Source: G965216255 sp965216255
GTDB lineage: Bacteria > Bacteroidota > Rhodothermia > Rhodothermales > Bin80
NCBI GenBank assembly: GCA_965216255.1
Contig: OZ244148.1
Location: 1,240,001 to 1,304,000 of the forward strand
Direction of reading: 5' to 3'
DNA: 64,000 nucleotides
The number at the start of each line of letters is the position of its first letter. Position 1 is the stretch's first letter. Shown one piece after another: positions 29,101 to 38,946 of the stretch. Below the pieces are notes generated by a model, which saw only the letters and a program-made list of their open reading frames with translations, had not been told where the DNA came from and did no database searches. Both the position numbers and the translations under genes were made by a program.

Positions 29101-31155
29101 TCCCTGCCGCGCGTGCGGATTGACGTACGACCGCCACGAACCGTTGTCCTGTGATCCCGCTATGTAGGAATTGACCCCGGGGCGCTTGTCCACGCCGTAG
29201 AACTGCGTCGTGTTGTATCCTCTGCCGGCCGGCAGAAAGCGTCCCCCTCCGTCTTCGGAAAAATACACGCCCCCATCGTTCGCGTTGAGGATCTTGAACT
29301 CGCTCCGGGCCCGGTCTATCGGAATGATGTGGATATTGTGATGATCTACGTGGATACTTTGACTTGCGGGATGCAAATCTGTCTGGCGCAATAACGCATT
29401 AGCACTTGTCGCCGAAATGCGCAGCACCGACTCCGGCAGGTTCTCCGCGTCCCATGTTCCATCATCCGCCAGAAAGGGCCACAGGAAATAGAGCTGATTA
29501 ACGCTGGCTCCGCCGTTGCTGGCAATCAGATTGGAGGCTCCAGCTTCGTAGGGTATCAGATGCATGAACAGGTATTCCCGGCTTTGCTCATCCCGGCCGC
29601 TTTCCCCGCCCGGATGGATCAAGTTGAATACCCCGTCGTTGGCTTGGTCGCGGAAGGAGGCCATAAGCTGCCGGTCGTTGTCGACGTCCCAGACTTCAAA
29701 TGGAACGTCCGCGTAATCCTCGTATCTGTAGTCCGACAAGGCAATGCCCGCTCCGCCGTCGCCTGCAAGACCACCGCTCCGGGAAACACTGAAGCGATGC
29801 GCCTTCTGGCTGCGTCCTGGTCCAAATCTCACCTCTACGGATACGAAGTCGTCGGAGCTTATCCCACGAACTTGATCATTCACGTCACCGGACAAAAGCC
29901 TGCCACCGAAGTAATTCGCGCCGTTGAAAACCGTGAACTCCATAAACGGCCGTGTATTCTCCTCCTCGAAGGCTGACAGGTACGTGATGTGCTGCGTACC
30001 GGGAACAATCGCGGCCTGCCACAGCCTAACTCCACCAAGGTAAACGTGGTCTTCGTTGTACGGATGTACCGCGATGGCTTGGTCATACCAGCCCTGCACA
30101 TCGAGCCAGTCGGCGGCCTCCGATCCACTCGATTCGAATACCGGGTTCCACGTCTGTCCACCGTCGCTACTCCGATACAACTCGGAGCCGTTACCAGCCT
30201 CCGATGAGACATACACCACATCCGGGTTGGATGGGGCGATCGCCAATTCCATCCTTCTGGGCGAGCTTACAAATTCCTCCAGCGATCTATGCCAGGTCTG
30301 CCCGCCATCTGTGGAGCGAAGAACGCCGCGATTATTAACGGTGGCAAACTGGATATCGAAGTCGTCGGGGCTTGCCCTGAGGTCTTGCACCCCAAGGCGG
30401 TTTCCGGGTGCATAGACCTGCTCCCAACTGCTACCACCGTCGATGGTACGGAAGATGCCTCGGAGGGTGGCGGCCAAGACGGTATTCGCGTCGTCCGGAT
30501 CCACGACAAGCCGGTTCACGAACAGAAAGTCCGTGCCCTCCATCGTTGAGGCAAGCTGAGCCCAGCTCTGTCCCCTATCGGTAGACTTGAATATTCCCGA
30601 TCCCGCTACACTCGCAATGTTGGCGAATCCCTCCCCCGTACCCATATAAATGACGTCCCTATCCGAATCCGCCATCGCAAGCGCAGAAACGGCCAAATTG
30701 GGCAGGTGGTCCGTGAGAGACTGCCAGGACCTACCCTCGTCCATGGTCTTCCAAAGCCCTCCACTGACCGACCCGGCAAACCATGTCTGATGGTTCGAAT
30801 CGTCGGGGTCCACCAACAGCGCCCGCGTTCTGCCCGGCACGTTCGCTGGCCCCCGTTCCACCCAGTCCAGCTTCTTACCCGGTTTTTTGCGCGCGGCAAG
30901 CGCACTCTCAAACTCGGCCATGCGGTAGTTCACAGGATAGTCCGGGCTGTCTTCCGCAGTACGAATCTCTGTATGGTAGGCGAAGAACAGGTCCGGGTGA
31001 CTGAAATCGGCCGAGCCATCGGAATTCTCTAGGGCCCGATCATTCACCGTGGTGGCAGTCCCCCCTTGCCCTCTCAAGAGCAGGACAGCACCCAAGATCA
31101 ACAATAATGCGACGACCGGGATGTACACGCCCGTCATGTCCCGAGGGCTGGTCAT
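26134..31155 (-). CDS. BNR/sortilin-like repeat protein with T9SS tail
   Basis: This is a 1,673-residue exported protein. An N-terminal hydrophobic segment (about residues 9-28) is followed by many BNR/Asp-box-like repeats (GGLWKTMDEGRSWQ, GIFKSTDRGQSW, GGQTWHRSLEEF, GIFESFDGGTNW) forming one or two beta-propellers, as in sortilin/Vps10-like or glycosidase-like proteins. The C-terminal half holds galactose-binding-like and carbohydrate-binding-like beta domains. The protein ends with a sorting domain (NYPNPFNPSTTIAFSL ... RRMLLVK). No enzymatic residues were recognised. It lies 23 bp downstream of the 1.96-kaa gene and is probably cotranscribed with it. A truncated twin exists at 14339-15115. 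Confidence 0.85.
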   Translation of the reverse strand: MTSPRDMTGVYIPVVALLLILGAVLLLRGQGGTATTVNDRALENSDGSADFSHPDLFFAYHTEIRTAEDSPDYPVNYRMAEFESALAARKKPGKKLDWVERGPANVPGRTRALLVDPDDSNHQTWFAGSVSGGLWKTMDEGRSWQSLTDHLPNLAVSALAMADSDRDVIYMGTGEGFANIASVAGSGIFKSTDRGQSWAQLASTMEGTDFLFVNRLVVDPDDANTVLAATLRGIFRTIDGGSSWEQVYAPGNRLGVQDLRASPDDFDIQFATVNNRGVLRSTDGGQTWHRSLEEFVSSPRRMELAIAPSNPDVVYVSSEAGNGSELYRSSDGGQTWNPVFESSGSEAADWLDVQGWYDQAIAVHPYNEDHVYLGGVRLWQAAIVPGTQHITYLSAFEEENTRPFMEFTVFNGANYFGGRLLSGDVNDQVRGISSDDFVSVEVRFGPGRSQKAHRFSVSRSGGLAGDGGAGIALSDYRYEDYADVPFEVWDVDNDRQLMASFRDQANDGVFNLIHPGGESGRDEQSREYLFMHLIPYEAGASNLIASNGGASVNQLYFLWPFLADDGTWDAENLPESVLRISATSANALLRQTDLHPASQSIHVDHHNIHIIPIDRARSEFKILNANDGGVYFSEDGGGRFLPAGRGYNTTQFYGVDKRPGVNSYIAGSQDNGSWRSYVNPHARQGWLPATGGDGFETVWHSQNEEFLLTSSYYNNVYRSTTGGRNFTSGGGIGDVGAGNAPFVTVFGNSRDVPDRVFMIGSTGVWRSDNFGGSWSSVLIPAQDWRGGSTNGKVRVSLANPDVVWAGYRMDSTEPRTGRMHVSVDAGRTFEAVTVPDMAPQATISGLATHPLEERTAYVLFSVYSGPKILRTTDLGQTWTDLSGYDGSTTSTNGFPNVAIYDLLVMPHEPDVIWAGTEIGIFESFDGGTNWVFSDNGLPAVSVWQLRLIDGQIVVATHGRGLWTLEVQEILPDTEGYGPEIGDEFIFFVDGTNTRFEVYDGAIVPDGLNAGLGGKVLRLDHGSHAYRSFQFPRDIGVNVVPNVRQRDVLHVRLRVDKENSGKGNMALMFVDKTDGSTATDGTADLPFRAQWRIPEEIRDGQWHELDIPMPPATWRRLEVARASGTLGEIARHWYYSGAVTAEGVRVAGDDMGPQTSEHAELWQEFEWGNVQALGVIWDNDEGGGAVWLDDVFIGQPGLDLTVATEPVGAMSGVSFAALVDGNEISWTPDPAFGGYHVYASGEPITEVASEGVILLQYFSANATTHAVTHRLESPFASLAPVEAHYAVTSLSPFGVENPDVSASSGSVANPDLTETPFIMELTDREADQLTTSLFERTASRDGFPELLEPFRLDAGHSSAGQGGMFPESDADLSGVFWMGQSSRNELFVYAEIRDNVVALAGSDVAPADAWQYDSIELGWGNYDVREVAGGSVVAGSPHRRIERGKYADYQLRISAHEGDQVVHLYAGWSLNGPVPGGTGAFGLMEDADGKTIGWKVLVVLPLDAIQDVASGDAVLDPVTGTDVRLVPMNIALNDADESGGREKQIQWSVKYNADDEWASTPAQWQVVAIAGRGRWLATEKGGELPGTFALQQNYPNPFNPSTTIAFSLASPERVTLSVFDVLGRSVATVMDGLEMKQGSHMVQFDGSALASGLYFYKLEAGRSFVETRRMLLVK

Positions 31156-34100
31156 GGCAGCTTCTGCGAGGGGCTTGCCTACTTCACCAGCACCATTCTT
31201 CCCGTATCGATATTGACACCCGAGGCACTTCTGGCGATCACTCGGTACAGGTACGTCCCCGACGCCAAGCGCAATCCGTTCACCTCCACATTCCGCTTCG
31301 CACCCGCCTCAAGCTCTATCGCCGGAACCGTCATCACGGTTCTTCCAAGGATGTCGATGATCTCCACCGTCACTTCCGCCGCCTCTGGAAGATCGATCTG
31401 GATATTCGTCGACGGATTGAACGGGTTCGGATAGTTGCCCTTGAGCGCAAACTCGCTCGGCAGCTCCTCCTCCGTTTCCGCTGCGGTAATCACCATAGGA
31501 AAGAACGTCGAGCCGTCCTGCTCCACTCCTAACAGCGTTAGACCTTCAGCAGAAGACTTGCCCTGCCCCGACAGGTTAAGCACGAACGTCTGCTGACTGT
31601 ATTCCTCCAACTCCAGATGGAAGACATCAATCTGCCGATCATTGTTACTCGTGGTTATTTCTAAGTTGTGGGCACCTGGCTCCAGCCGAATGTACTTGCC
31701 CACATCATCCCAGTCTAGGTTATTGGCAAGAGGAGCGCCCAAGACTTCCACGTTATTGATTGGATTGATTAGGCGGACGTCCACTGCGCCAAGTTCACGT
31801 GCCCCGTGCACGATGAAGAACTCCACACTGTTCTCGTCCCTCGCACTCATACGGACACCATCCACGACCTTCACGGTCACCTCAGTCGCGTCACCGTGGA
31901 CGATGACGTCATACCTACCTTCGTGCATGAAGCGTGCCGTCGCACTAGCCAAGGGACTTGAGTTGTCCGCATCACCCGCTGCCACGATTTCTATTGTGTG
32001 CTCACCACCTGCCACGTTAACAAACTGCGTCGCCGACTGAAAAGCCTGATCATTGAGGATGCGGTTGCCATCCATGTATACGTCCACCGTCGTATTGGCC
32101 ACGTTCTGCACGTACTGAACCTGTGCAAACCCTCCCGATACCGGTGGCATGTTAACCGGGTTCAGGAGGAAATTCGACGCGATACCGAAGATGTTGCACC
32201 TCCCAACTTTCACTCCTTCCTGCGTGAGGTTTAGCACGCCGTTGATCCGGTCGTTGACCGCAAAGGACCCGTCATCGACGCCCGTGCCGTCATCTTCCAA
32301 GTCGTACACTCCCGCCAGCCTCGGATTGGTTGGCACTCCCGGATTTGCCAGGTCGCAGTCCCACTGCACGAGCCGCAGCCCTTTCGCATCAAACACGTTC
32401 GGAAGACCTTCCGCCTCTACACGGATATTGGGATCCTGTGCCGGAATATTGTCAAAGGTCACCAGCCAGAACTGGTTCGCTACGGCGTCCAGCGTTAGCG
32501 TACCACCCCCATACCCATCCACTACTATCCCTTCATCCGGCCACTGGACCAAGTTGGCTGACAGCTGCTGGACGTAATCCACCGTGACCATCCTCGTTAT
32601 TCCTAAATCGTCAGAAAACTGCAGTATAAGCGGTCGAAAGGAGTCCACGACCCGCGCCGTCGTAGAGTCGCCCTTGGCGATGCCCACAGGGAAAAGGTAA
32701 CCGCCGGTCACCACGCCGCCACCAGCGAAGCCTTCCGTCACTGCCCGGGTAATGGCACCCTTGAAATAGCTCTCACGCGACCCCAGCATGACCGCACCAA
32801 TGGTTGCCGAATTGCGGCCCAACAGATCCTCTTCACTTTCCGTACTGTACATGGTCCACGGAGTCTCAATGCTGGAGGGGGTAATGACTCCGCGTTTCAG
32901 CGTCAGCGTTCCGTAGACGTTCTGCACCACCGGCCCATCAAAGACGAATGCCTTCGAGGGATCGTCGGCGGTAGAATGCAGTGTGACCGATCCGAAATAC
33001 GCGTCCGGATCCTGGCGATGCATTATCGTCTGCGTCGAATCGCCCATGAACGTCACATTGCCGGAAAGGCCTTGCTCTGCTGCGGAGTACTGTTCGTCGC
33101 CAAAACAGTCACCCGTTCCCTCGAAGCGATAATCGCCCATGACCGTCGTGCTACCGGTGGTGTCCGCCGCCACGAACGTACCCGCACAGCCTTCGCCGTG
33201 CGCGTAAACGGTACGGCCGTCTTCATCGTCCTCAGGGTTCGGGCCCACATGAAAATCGCCCATCACGGTATGGCTGCCACCCTGCAGGTAGAAGGTGGGC
33301 GTACCGTCGAATTCGGCCTCCATAACAAAGTCTCCATACACGCTCATTACGCCGCCATGGACACGAACAAGTCCACCCGTGTGCAGGAACGAGCCCGCCG
33401 TATTGTCAGTGCCCACCTTGAGCGTCTGCGGGATCGGGCCGAACGCCCTATTACCCTCACTGTCCGCTGGATTAAGATCAGCCGCACTTTCATTGTAGAA
33501 CAAGCCACCATAGGGACGTAACCACAGATCGCTCATAACGTGTAAGACGTCTATGCTGTCGCTGATAACTACAAGGCCATGCTCTATGGTCAGATCCGTG
33601 AAGGCGACAACATCCAGATTGGCACTGCTATTGTTGCCCGACTCCGGCTCAATTTTTAAACCTCGCACGGTAACAACACCGTTTGAAATATCCTGGTCCA
33701 GCCAACGTTCGACAATGACACTGGGCAGTATCTTGGGCTCAAAAGTCTCGAGGTTAAGCCACGAATAACCATTGCCTACAAAGTGCAGCGCGCCACCCGT
33801 TCTGGCTGTCTTGGCAACGGACACTTGCGACGACCGGAGGACTTGCAATTGATCACCGAGCTCGTCGACAGCAACCCTGCTTCCCGTGGCACTCACCACC
33901 TTTATGCCCTCATCAATCGTATCAATGATATTCGTGGCTAGCGTCCACTCGGGTATGCCCGTCGGAGCCTCATACGGCACCTTCCGCTGCGCAGTTCTAA
34001 TTGCCATTCTCTCATCGCCAGCGGCGGGCATGGCGACTAGCGACGCATCCGACCGGTCGCGCGTTGCATATTTGTCCTCCTCCGTGAATTCGCGCCTTTC

Positions 34101-37100
34101 ACGCTCGCCGGCTTCCGAGCCTGCGCCTCCGCCGCCACACGAGACACCCGCGGACGAGTCACACAGGCTGCCCCTGTCATAAATTGTGACGTTATTGGTA
34201 AAATTTTCTACATCGGCATGCGCAACCAAGTGCTGGCCTGCCAAGTCGAGCGATCCGGCGTAAATTTCAAGCTTGTGCTCAAAGCGGCTGTAGCCGGGGT
34301 TTAGCCGTATGTTCGGACTTGCGCTGCACCAATTGGCACCATTAACTTCCACGTTGGCTATGAAGGGCAAGCCCGGCGCCGTCGCTGAATTTGGCCACAG
34401 GTAACCCGCGTCCCGATCTTGGGCACCGTAATAGGAGAGAGTAAGCCCATGCTTCTCCGGCTTGTAATCCGTTCCCGTCAAGATGAAAATTTCGCCGGGT
34501 CCGCTAACCTCGCCACCGCCGTATTCTACCCACACTTCCCTGCCCAGCAGAAGCTCTTTGTCTTCGCCAACTTCGAGCATGCCGGAATGCAGGTCCAGGA
34601 ACCCCCTCAATCCCATATGCTCATTGGTGGTCACCGTGGCGTCATCCGGCTTCCATATCTGTAACCATTCTATCGTGAATACGCGCGTGGCGCTTCCGTC
34701 CTCGAACGGGGAATACACCTCGTCGCCCGTCGTATCATCACCCGTACCGGTGTACCTAATGCGAGTTGGCAAAGACTGGCGTCCGGTGTAGGCCAGATCC
34801 GAAGTGCCTTTCGAAAGAGACGCTTCTGGATACTTGGTCAAGAAGGTGCTCTCCATTTCGGAGTCTTCCATGTCGAGCTTGCCATTGGTGACCAGCTCGC
34901 CCGAGCGAAGTTCAAGGGACCTTACCCAAAGTGTATCGCCCGTAGTCAGCGTGACCGTTACATCAGCGCTCGACTTGTCAATCTGGAGTGCATCGAAGCT
35001 CACAACCGAACTGAAACGGACGTCCTGATCCAGGTCACCCCGTAGAACCACCTTGTTGCCTAACTCCTCGCGGGGACCGCCATAGCCGCACACGTTGGGA
35101 AAAATTTGCCGGCCATCATTGGAACCAGAATATGTGCGAGAGATAGCCGGAATCACCGTGGTGAATGCACTGTCATTCTCAACGTAGATGTCTTCTTCGA
35201 AGGCTACGTTGTGAAATTTATTCCAATAGTCCAGATGGACGAAGGATTGCCCCATGATATCGGCCGGACCGAAGACTGTGGACGTTAAGGTAGGTATACC
35301 TCCGGGCTGGGTTCTGAAATTGTCGTCGTCCTCAGGGAAATCGTCCGCCAAGAAATGGAGGCCCTCCTTGCACTTAGTGCCATATCTGATCCCAAGTGAA
35401 TTACCAGCTACATGGTCTATCTCTTCGGTGCGGTCCACGCTATCCGTGTCGTCCAGGATAATGCCTCCAAGAATGCGAAGCTCGCTGAAGACGTAGACGC
35501 CACTCGCACGCCCGGTTTCACCCTCACCATCGCACTGCGCATTTAACACCGAGCTGCTCTCCGGAAGCCGGTCATCCCCGACCAGATTCGCAAAGTTGGT
35601 CGGCCTAATGCTGTTGTATTCGTTGTACGGATGATCGCTACCTGTACCAGAAATCTCCAAGTCTTCCGTGAGCGTCTCAAGCGCCCAGAACTCCGTGCGT
35701 GCACGTCCCAAATTGCGGAACGTACCGTCCAGGCCGGTGGTCTCCTTGAAGTAAAGCGCGCCGGCGGTATTGGTGATCGTGCCGCCGTTGCCTATGCGCG
35801 GCACTGAAATGCAGACGCCTGCCTGGCTGGTCTTCAACATATCCATCCTGATGCTGCCTCCGCCGGTTATCTCGTAGCAAAGGTCCGGCGAATTGTAATA
35901 GCCGTAGTCGAAATAATACGCCCGGATCACAGTCTCTCCCTCTGGAACGGGAGCGCTAGCAGGAAGAAACCAGACAATCCCAAATTCGCCCGGAAGGGGC
36001 GCAAGAGGATTCCTGTTACCTGGTGGCCCACACCCGTACGGAAAAAAATCGTAGGTCTCGCAATTTTCACTGAACGCATATATTCCCGAGTCTAGCGTAT
36101 CGCGAACAGTTGTCAGGCTCTGCCCGTCATCCGGGGCAAGTGATACGTTCTCACGCAAGGGATTCAGCACCAACAGCTCATTACCCACGATGCTCGCACC
36201 GGCCTCTACCAAGGTCGAGCCCAAGAGGTCTGCCCTGTCATACAGGTCCGTACTTTCAACGTAGGTGAAATCATGGTTGACGATAGCATCGATCCACAAC
36301 TCTACGTCACCCATGTCAAGCGTGGCCCCACGCCCGACGACAAGATCGAACTTAATGGAAAGCCTATTTATGACTCCAGAGGAACACGCACCAGTCTTAA
36401 CGTCCACGCCGTCAATAACCGTAAGCTTCTCGAACGAGCCCATTGTACAGAAATTGCCATCCGGCACGTTCAGCACCAACGTCTCGGGACCACCGCCCAG
36501 CACAACCTCTCCCTTTCCGCTTGCCGCCCCCGTCATTGTCACCTCGTCCGACTCGAGCCGCAGCGTACTTCCTTTTGCAACGATGAACGTGGACCCGCTG
36601 AAGGTTACGTCCCCCTCAATCACGATATAGCCACTAGAGGGGGAGGGGCTAGCGCTGCCCGAGTACGCGGCGAACACAAAACCGTTAGCTCCCACCGTGA
36701 AATTATCGTCGAAACGGGACGTGGCGCCCTCCTCGCGGACACGCACCCACACGGTATCGTAAATAGATTCCGCCATTTCGCGAAAGGGGAGCTCTCCCGG
36801 TCGCGTATCTTTAGTTATATCCATTGGATCCCGCACCATCCTCGTCCCGGGAGCTCTAACGGCGTTAATGGCGCTACCCAGGCTACAGGGATCGGCCGCA
36901 ACGGTACAGGACAGAGCGTCGCCGTTTCGCGCCGCGAACAGATCTTGGCCGTCCGTCTGAACGAACTGAGCCCAGGCCGTGCCTGCAAATAATAGTACGA
37001 CGATCGCCATGGCGGCGGCACGACGCAAGAACATGGTAACAGTACCCATACCTGTTAAATCCCTCACCGATTATGGTTAAGTTAAACCTAAACTTCACTG

Positions 37101-37499
37101 ATTAGACTGAATTGCCTAACCAACTCCCCTCACGAAAACTCCACCGCGACGGTGACAACAATGTACTATTTTGCCACAATTATTCTTGGCCATAAGGGTA
37201 GGGCATAAATAAATGCGCCTGTGACCTGGCTTCGACGGTAGCGTGAGGACCGTGGCTTCGTAATGGGAAATCGTCAATTCGTGAAAGTTGTGTTCAGGTC
37301 ATGGATTCGTCACAGTGTTCAGCAGGTCTATTGCGTATCTTACACCCATTTATGCTTGTGCGCACCCTCAGCCCAGATTATTCACATAAATGCGAAGTCG
37401 ATGTTTGAAGGCAGACTTATTTGGTTTGTAAGCTCTTGATTATGTTTCGGTTATACGGGAACATCGTAGTAGTTTTTTCGGTTTGAATACCGAACCATA
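30379..37499. repeat. Direct repeat copy 2 (about 7.1 kb)
   Basis: This is the intact copy of the duplicated block (see 14339-21471). It keeps the full 1.96-kaa gene and runs on into the complete BNR gene. Its right end, where similarity stops at CGAACC..TA, coincides with the start of a degenerate IS1380 element, so a mobile element may have defined or later trimmed this boundary. Confidence 0.9.
31179..37049 (-). CDS. Giant T9SS-exported protein with DUF4397-like domain
   Basis: About 1,956 residues counted from ATG 37049 (MGTVTMFLRR); MFLRR at 37034 is the alternative. Both copies of the gene share the pattern MGxxTMFLRR, and GAGGG lies 11 nt upstream. A signal peptide (IVVLLFAGTAWA) is followed by a long, repetitive beta-rich body with many short G/D/T-rich strands, suggestive of a beta-helix. 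Near residues 1660-1830 there is a DUF4397-like domain (VQYVQNVANTTVDVYMDGNRI). The end is a T9SS sorting domain (NYPNPFNPSTNIQIDL ... GRMVLVK). No catalytic motif was seen, so it may be an adhesin or surface-layer component. It is the first gene of a two-gene unit with the BNR protein. Confidence 0.8.
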   Translation of the reverse strand: MGTVTMFLRRAAAMAIVVLLFAGTAWAQFVQTDGQDLFAARNGDALSCTVAADPCSLGSAINAVRAPGTRMVRDPMDITKDTRPGELPFREMAESIYDTVWVRVREEGATSRFDDNFTVGANGFVFAAYSGSASPSPSSGYIVIEGDVTFSGSTFIVAKGSTLRLESDEVTMTGAASGKGEVVLGGGPETLVLNVPDGNFCTMGSFEKLTVIDGVDVKTGACSSGVINRLSIKFDLVVGRGATLDMGDVELWIDAIVNHDFTYVESTDLYDRADLLGSTLVEAGASIVGNELLVLNPLRENVSLAPDDGQSLTTVRDTLDSGIYAFSENCETYDFFPYGCGPPGNRNPLAPLPGEFGIVWFLPASAPVPEGETVIRAYYFDYGYYNSPDLCYEITGGGSIRMDMLKTSQAGVCISVPRIGNGGTITNTAGALYFKETTGLDGTFRNLGRARTEFWALETLTEDLEISGTGSDHPYNEYNSIRPTNFANLVGDDRLPESSSVLNAQCDGEGETGRASGVYVFSELRILGGIILDDTDSVDRTEEIDHVAGNSLGIRYGTKCKEGLHFLADDFPEDDDNFRTQPGGIPTLTSTVFGPADIMGQSFVHLDYWNKFHNVAFEEDIYVENDSAFTTVIPAISRTYSGSNDGRQIFPNVCGYGGPREELGNKVVLRGDLDQDVRFSSVVSFDALQIDKSSADVTVTLTTGDTLWVRSLELRSGELVTNGKLDMEDSEMESTFLTKYPEASLSKGTSDLAYTGRQSLPTRIRYTGTGDDTTGDEVYSPFEDGSATRVFTIEWLQIWKPDDATVTTNEHMGLRGFLDLHSGMLEVGEDKELLLGREVWVEYGGGEVSGPGEIFILTGTDYKPEKHGLTLSYYGAQDRDAGYLWPNSATAPGLPFIANVEVNGANWCSASPNIRLNPGYSRFEHKLEIYAGSLDLAGQHLVAHADVENFTNNVTIYDRGSLCDSSAGVSCGGGGAGSEAGERERREFTEEDKYATRDRSDASLVAMPAAGDERMAIRTAQRKVPYEAPTGIPEWTLATNIIDTIDEGIKVVSATGSRVAVDELGDQLQVLRSSQVSVAKTARTGGALHFVGNGYSWLNLETFEPKILPSVIVERWLDQDISNGVVTVRGLKIEPESGNNSSANLDVVAFTDLTIEHGLVVISDSIDVLHVMSDLWLRPYGGLFYNESAADLNPADSEGNRAFGPIPQTLKVGTDNTAGSFLHTGGLVRVHGGVMSVYGDFVMEAEFDGTPTFYLQGGSHTVMGDFHVGPNPEDDEDGRTVYAHGEGCAGTFVAADTTGSTTVMGDYRFEGTGDCFGDEQYSAAEQGLSGNVTFMGDSTQTIMHRQDPDAYFGSVTLHSTADDPSKAFVFDGPVVQNVYGTLTLKRGVITPSSIETPWTMYSTESEEDLLGRNSATIGAVMLGSRESYFKGAITRAVTEGFAGGGVVTGGYLFPVGIAKGDSTTARVVDSFRPLILQFSDDLGITRMVTVDYVQQLSANLVQWPDEGIVVDGYGGGTLTLDAVANQFWLVTFDNIPAQDPNIRVEAEGLPNVFDAKGLRLVQWDCDLANPGVPTNPRLAGVYDLEDDGTGVDDGSFAVNDRINGVLNLTQEGVKVGRCNIFGIASNFLLNPVNMPPVSGGFAQVQYVQNVANTTVDVYMDGNRILNDQAFQSATQFVNVAGGEHTIEIVAAGDADNSSPLASATARFMHEGRYDVIVHGDATEVTVKVVDGVRMSARDENSVEFFIVHGARELGAVDVRLINPINNVEVLGAPLANNLDWDDVGKYIRLEPGAHNLEITTSNNDRQIDVFHLELEEYSQQTFVLNLSGQGKSSAEGLTLLGVEQDGSTFFPMVITAAETEEELPSEFALKGNYPNPFNPSTNIQIDLPEAAEVTVEIIDILGRTVMTVPAIELEAGAKRNVEVNGLRLASGTYLYRVIARSASGVNIDTGRMVLVK

Positions 37500-37511
37500 A
37501 ATACGCTCAAG

Positions 37512-38946
37512 GTGAATCCCATGGCCTCCAAAGCAGCTGGACATGTGTTGACGGCACCCTTCAATAAGTCTGCAAAAGTCACGGGGCACCCTTCGGAAAA
37601 GTTAACCTCCGATGCCGGAGTCATCTTGCTGCGGTCGCTCTTCATGCTTACCGGCCTCACCGCTCGCCTGGCAGCGGTCCTGCGCGATTCCCGCATTCGG
37701 GGGCGCATTACGCATCGCTTTGATGAGCTCTTGCAGCCTGTCTTGCTGCTCTTGGCGCAGGGCAGGATGCGCCAGCGTGATATGCGTCGTCTGCGCCATG
37801 AGGCGGCCATGCGCCCCATCGCCTCAATGAAGGCAGGGATGGGTGGGCTCTAAGACGGCAAGCCTTTGGCCTCACAGCCTACCATTTCCCGGCTGTTAGG
37901 TAGGCTGGGCACAAAGAAGAACCTGGCCAGATTGAGCGAATTCGTCGCCACCTTTGCCATGGAGCGCCTCCTGCATGCCAGAGGCGGCAAGCGCTACGAT
38001 ACGCTGGTCATGGATATAGACGCATTGCCCGTGGATGCCCATGCTCGGCAGCAGGGCAGTGCCTATAACGGGCACTACAAGCGCAACATCTTCCTGCCTC
38101 TTATTGCCAGTTGTGCGGAAACCGGCGACATGCGCATCGCCACGCTGCGTCGTGGCAATGCGCATGTCGTAAACGACTGCTACAACTTTATCAAGAAGAT
38201 CGCTCTCAGGCTGCGAACGGATGTGGCCCGAAAGGTGATCGTGCGGTTGGACGCGGCCTTTAACAGTGGAGCGTTATGCAGTAAGCTGGAGCGGATTTGG
38301 ATTGGCTACATAATGCGCCTGAAGGAAAACGACGTCCTGGCGGCAGTGGCCGAGCCCTATTTGTCTGGCGTACAACCCTAAGAGGAACAGTGCTATGCAA
38401 TACCGCGCCCTGTCTTGGGAGCGCCAGCGGCGCGTCGTGTTGGTGGTGCTGCCGAATCCCGGGGAACTGTTCCCCGAGCACTTCTATCTGATTACCGATG
38501 AGGACGAGCACGCCTACTCGGCGGAGGAGATCCTGCATCTTTATTGCAGAAGGGGTAAGGCCGAAGCCCACATGGGAGAACTCAATCAAGCCTGTTCCAT
38601 GGCGCTGTCGTCGTCGCCACGCCCCAAGACCCATTACCGGGGCCTACCTATTCCACGCAAAGAGGAAGCGCAGCCGGAAGAAACGCCGTTTTAGGCGCAC
38701 AATGAAGTCCTGCTGCAGCTTTGCCTGCTTGTGTACGAGGTGCTACACCTGGGTCGCTGCACCATGAAGCAGCCGGGAGCACGGCACATGCACTTGAAGA
38801 CATCTCAGAAGGAGGTCTTGAAGGTTGGGGCGCCGGTAGTGCGGCACGCACGTAATATCGAAATCCGGATAGCCTTCAGCGCCGTAGCGCTCTGGCGACA
38901 GTTCTGGGGGCGCTACCAGCAGCTGACGTGGGTTGCCTTGGAATGA
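37512..38946 (+). pseudogene. IS1380-family transposase, degenerate
   Basis: The transposase can be followed through at least four frames. The N-part is 37512-37853 (SDAGVILLRSLFMLTGLTARLAAVLRD). The core is 37866-38381 with the family DDE block MDIDALPVDAHARQQGSAYNG and its Asp. The next part is 38395-38694 (YRALSWERQRRVVLVVL...). The C-terminal tail ends at 38946 (KVGAPVVRHARNIEIRIAFS). Several frameshifts and stops make it inactive. It lies at the right-hand boundary of duplicated copy 2. Terminal repeats were not resolved. Confidence 0.75.
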
